A DNA stretch of 7,381 bases. Source: Oscillospiraceae bacterium (lineage in GTDB: Bacteria; Bacillota; Clostridia; Oscillospirales; Oscillospiraceae). The notes under the pieces are model-generated. The model did no database searches and had not been told where the DNA came from. It worked only from the letters and a program-made list of their open reading frames with translations. Below are positions 6,346 to 7,381 of this stretch, in pieces; the first letter of the stretch is position 1, and each line of letters starts with the position of its first letter. The stretch spans positions 1-7,381 of the forward strand of contig JAISTA010000209.1 of the NCBI GenBank assembly GCA_031272845.1. The letters are read 5' to 3'. Both the position numbers and the translations under genes were made by a program.

Positions 6346-6891
6346 ATGAAATTATCAATAAAAAGACTGTTTTTGGCGGCGCTGATTCTGGCGCTTGCTT
6401 TCTCCTTTGCCTCCTGCCGTTCCAAGAATGAAGCGGACACCTCCGAGTCTCCTCCCCCAACGGCGACGGGCGGCGAACCGACAGCGCCGGCAGGCGAATT
6501 TGTGTTTATGTTTGACGGAACGCCCGTCTCGCTTCTGGAGCCGCTCACAAACGTTCAGGCAATAATCGGCGAGCCCTCAAGCGAGGAAAAAAAGCCGGAC
6601 TCCACCGGCAGAACCCTTTATTACGAGGGGTTTTACATCACAACCTTTCAGGCCGGCACCATAACCTATGTGCGTGCGCTCATCATAACGGAAAACACCG
6701 TTTCAACAACTGAGGGCATAACCCTCGGCTCAACAGCGGAGGACGTTATTGCAGCCTACGGCGAAGAGTATGAATACAGCTCACAGCCGGGCGTCTACAA
6801 ATACACGCGCGGCGGGATAAACCTGATGTTCGTCACCGGCGAGGAGGACAGGGTTACCTCTCTTTCCTACCTAAACCTGAACATATCGTAA
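6346..6891 (+). CDS. Putative lipoprotein of unknown function with two related half-domains
   Basis: I do not recognise the family. The 181-residue protein has a positively charged N-terminus (KLSIKR), a hydrophobic core (residues 8-22) and a lipobox-like FASC with C24 as the likely lipidated cysteine, so it is predicted to be anchored on the outer face of the membrane after signal peptidase II cleavage. The -3 phenylalanine is a slightly unusual lipobox residue. Residues 27-51 are a Ser/Pro/Thr/Gly/Glu-rich spacer. The remaining 130 residues appear to be two similar units: LTNVQAIIGEP...LYYEGFYITTF...VRALII (about 67-114) and GSTAEDVIAAYGEE...YKYTRGGINLMF...VTSLSYL (about 128-176). The second resembles the 'ITLGST..DVI..YGE' segment common in small Firmicutes lipoproteins with a SmpA/OmlA-like fold. 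AAAGG at 6333-6337 is the likely ribosome binding site. It follows the M20 gene by 35 nt and could be cotranscribed with it. Confidence 0.85.
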   Translation: MKLSIKRLFLAALILALAFSFASCRSKNEADTSESPPPTATGGEPTAPAGEFVFMFDGTPVSLLEPLTNVQAIIGEPSSEEKKPDSTGRTLYYEGFYITTFQAGTITYVRALIITENTVSTTEGITLGSTAEDVIAAYGEEYEYSSQPGVYKYTRGGINLMFVTGEEDRVTSLSYLNLNIS

Positions 6892-7001
6892 CACCGCCTT
6901 TTCGGCGCGCCGCTTCTTGCGCGTCTCCGGAGCTTCTCGCGTTGGCCTGAAGCTCACCGCGCTTTACACGCGCACTATTACCTTACACAACGGAAACTTC
7001 A
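6892..7001 (+). other. Spacer before hisS with several short GC stems; no clear promoter or T-box
   Basis: This 110-nt non-coding stretch holds overlapping inverted repeats: CGCC/GGCG (6895-6898 with 6904-6907), a GC-rich stem of about seven pairs (6904-6910 with 6919-6925, one G-T pair), and GAGCTTC/GAAGCTC (6930-6936 with 6949-6955, 12-nt loop). None is followed by a T-run, so I do not call a terminator. It is too short for a complete T-box leader and lacks the AGGGTGGNACCGCG element. No convincing -35/-10 pair was found; TATTAC at 6976-6981 is the best -10 resemblance. The ribosome binding site for the next gene is also weak (GGAAA at 6992-6996). Confidence 0.4.
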
Positions 7002-7381
7002 ATGTCAATCACAACACCGCGCACGCTTTCGGGCTTTATGGAGCTTCTCCCTCCCGAACAGCTGAAATTTGAAAAAATCAAGTCGTCAATCGAGGCCTCC
7101 TTCAGAAAATTCGGCTTCACGCCTCTTGATACGCCTGTTATTGAGGCCTCGGAGGTGCTGCTTGCCAAGGCCGGCGGCGAGACGGAAAAGCAGATTTACC
7201 GCTTTACAAAGGGCGACACAGACCTCTCCCTGCGGTTTGACCTGACGGTACCTCTCGCCAAATACGTCGCGGCGCACGCGGGCGAGCTGACCTTTCCGTT
7301 CCGCAGATACCAAATCGGCAAGGTTTACCGGGGCGAGCGCGCGCAAAAGGGACGTTTCCGCGAGTTTTATCAGTGCGACAT
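7002..7381 (+). CDS. hisS: Histidyl-tRNA synthetase, 3'-truncated by window end
   Basis: A class II aminoacyl-tRNA synthetase that charges tRNA-His. Only the first 126 residues are visible, reaching motif 2. ATG 7002 is the only start available, because the frame upstream is open only back to the TGA at 6948-6950 and contains no ATG, GTG or TTG. The visible parts are the N-terminal helix with GFMELLPPEQ, motif 1 region FGFTPLDTPVIE, RFDLTVP (residues 78-84), and the motif 2 region starting at F100 with YQIGKVYRGERAQKGRFREF. RFDLTVP rather than the RPEGT of the E. coli-type enzyme places it with archaeal/eukaryal-like HisRS proteins. HisZ, the HisRS-like regulatory subunit of ATP phosphoribosyltransferase, is a less likely alternative: the motif 2 arginines and the RGRFREF-like segment look like a functional synthetase. 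The catalytic HisA motif and anticodon domain lie outside the window. Confidence 0.85.
   Translation, partial: MSITTPRTLSGFMELLPPEQLKFEKIKSSIEASFRKFGFTPLDTPVIEASEVLLAKAGGETEKQIYRFTKGDTDLSLRFDLTVPLAKYVAAHAGELTFPFRRYQIGKVYRGERAQKGRFREFYQCD

Noticed and set aside
6903..6912. Perfect 10-nt palindrome CGGCGCGCCG as an operator
   Set aside because: Short self-complementary GC runs are frequent in this GC-rich sequence; no second copy or conserved context supports a binding site.
6892..7001. T-box riboswitch for hisS
   Set aside because: The region is too short for a complete leader and lacks the AGGGTGGNACCGCG antiterminator element; CACCGCG at 6955-6961 is only a fragmentary resemblance.
1..7381. 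Transposon, phage, toxin-antitoxin, CRISPR or defence genes
   Set aside because: All coding space is taken by recognisable housekeeping genes plus one lipoprotein; no transposase, integrase, direct-repeat array or nuclease-like frame was seen.

Overview
The window looks like chromosomal DNA from a low-G+C-phylum (Firmicutes/Bacillota) bacterium with an unusually GC-rich genome, most likely a gut-type Clostridia member (Oscillospiraceae/Ruminococcaceae-like). This is inferred from the gene families (clostridial-style M18 aminopeptidase, PepV/Sapep-like M20 dipeptidase, prfA next to a Sua5/TsaC gene), the AGAGGT/GGTGA-type ribosome binding sites, and the free use of TTG and GTG starts. All recognisable genes are on the + strand and tightly packed. 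There is no sign of a mobile element, phage, CRISPR array, tRNA or rRNA.

Layout: (1) 1-911, the 3' three quarters of a homoserine dehydrogenase gene (hom), truncated by the window edge. (2) 955-2019, prfA, peptide chain release factor 1, with a TTG start. (3) 2022-3329, a two-domain fusion of a TsaC/Sua5-type threonylcarbamoyl-AMP synthase and a CoaE-type dephospho-CoA kinase. (4) 3329-4726, an M18 zinc aminopeptidase whose GTG start overlaps the preceding stop by one base. (5) 4727-4837, an intergenic spacer carrying a long imperfect palindrome. (6) 4838-6310, an M20 metallo-dipeptidase. (7) 6346-6891, a small putative lipoprotein of unknown function with an apparent internal duplication. 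(8) 6892-7001, a GC-rich spacer. (9) 7002-7381, the 5' end of a histidyl-tRNA synthetase of the 'RFDLTVP' (archaeal/eukaryal-like) type, cut by the window end.

How the genes fit together: prfA, the fusion gene and the M18 gene have gaps of 2 nt and -1 nt and almost certainly share a transcript. hom may lie on the same transcript, since only 43 nt separate it from prfA. The themes are translation (RF1, the t6A tRNA modification precursor, HisRS), threonine supply and use (homoserine dehydrogenase makes a threonine precursor and TsaC consumes threonine), and peptide turnover (M18 then M20). The most unusual item is the TsaC-CoaE fusion, which joins the first step of t6A synthesis with the last step of coenzyme A synthesis in one polypeptide. 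No clearly new multi-gene system is visible. The second item worth following up is the 35-nt palindrome between the two peptidase genes.
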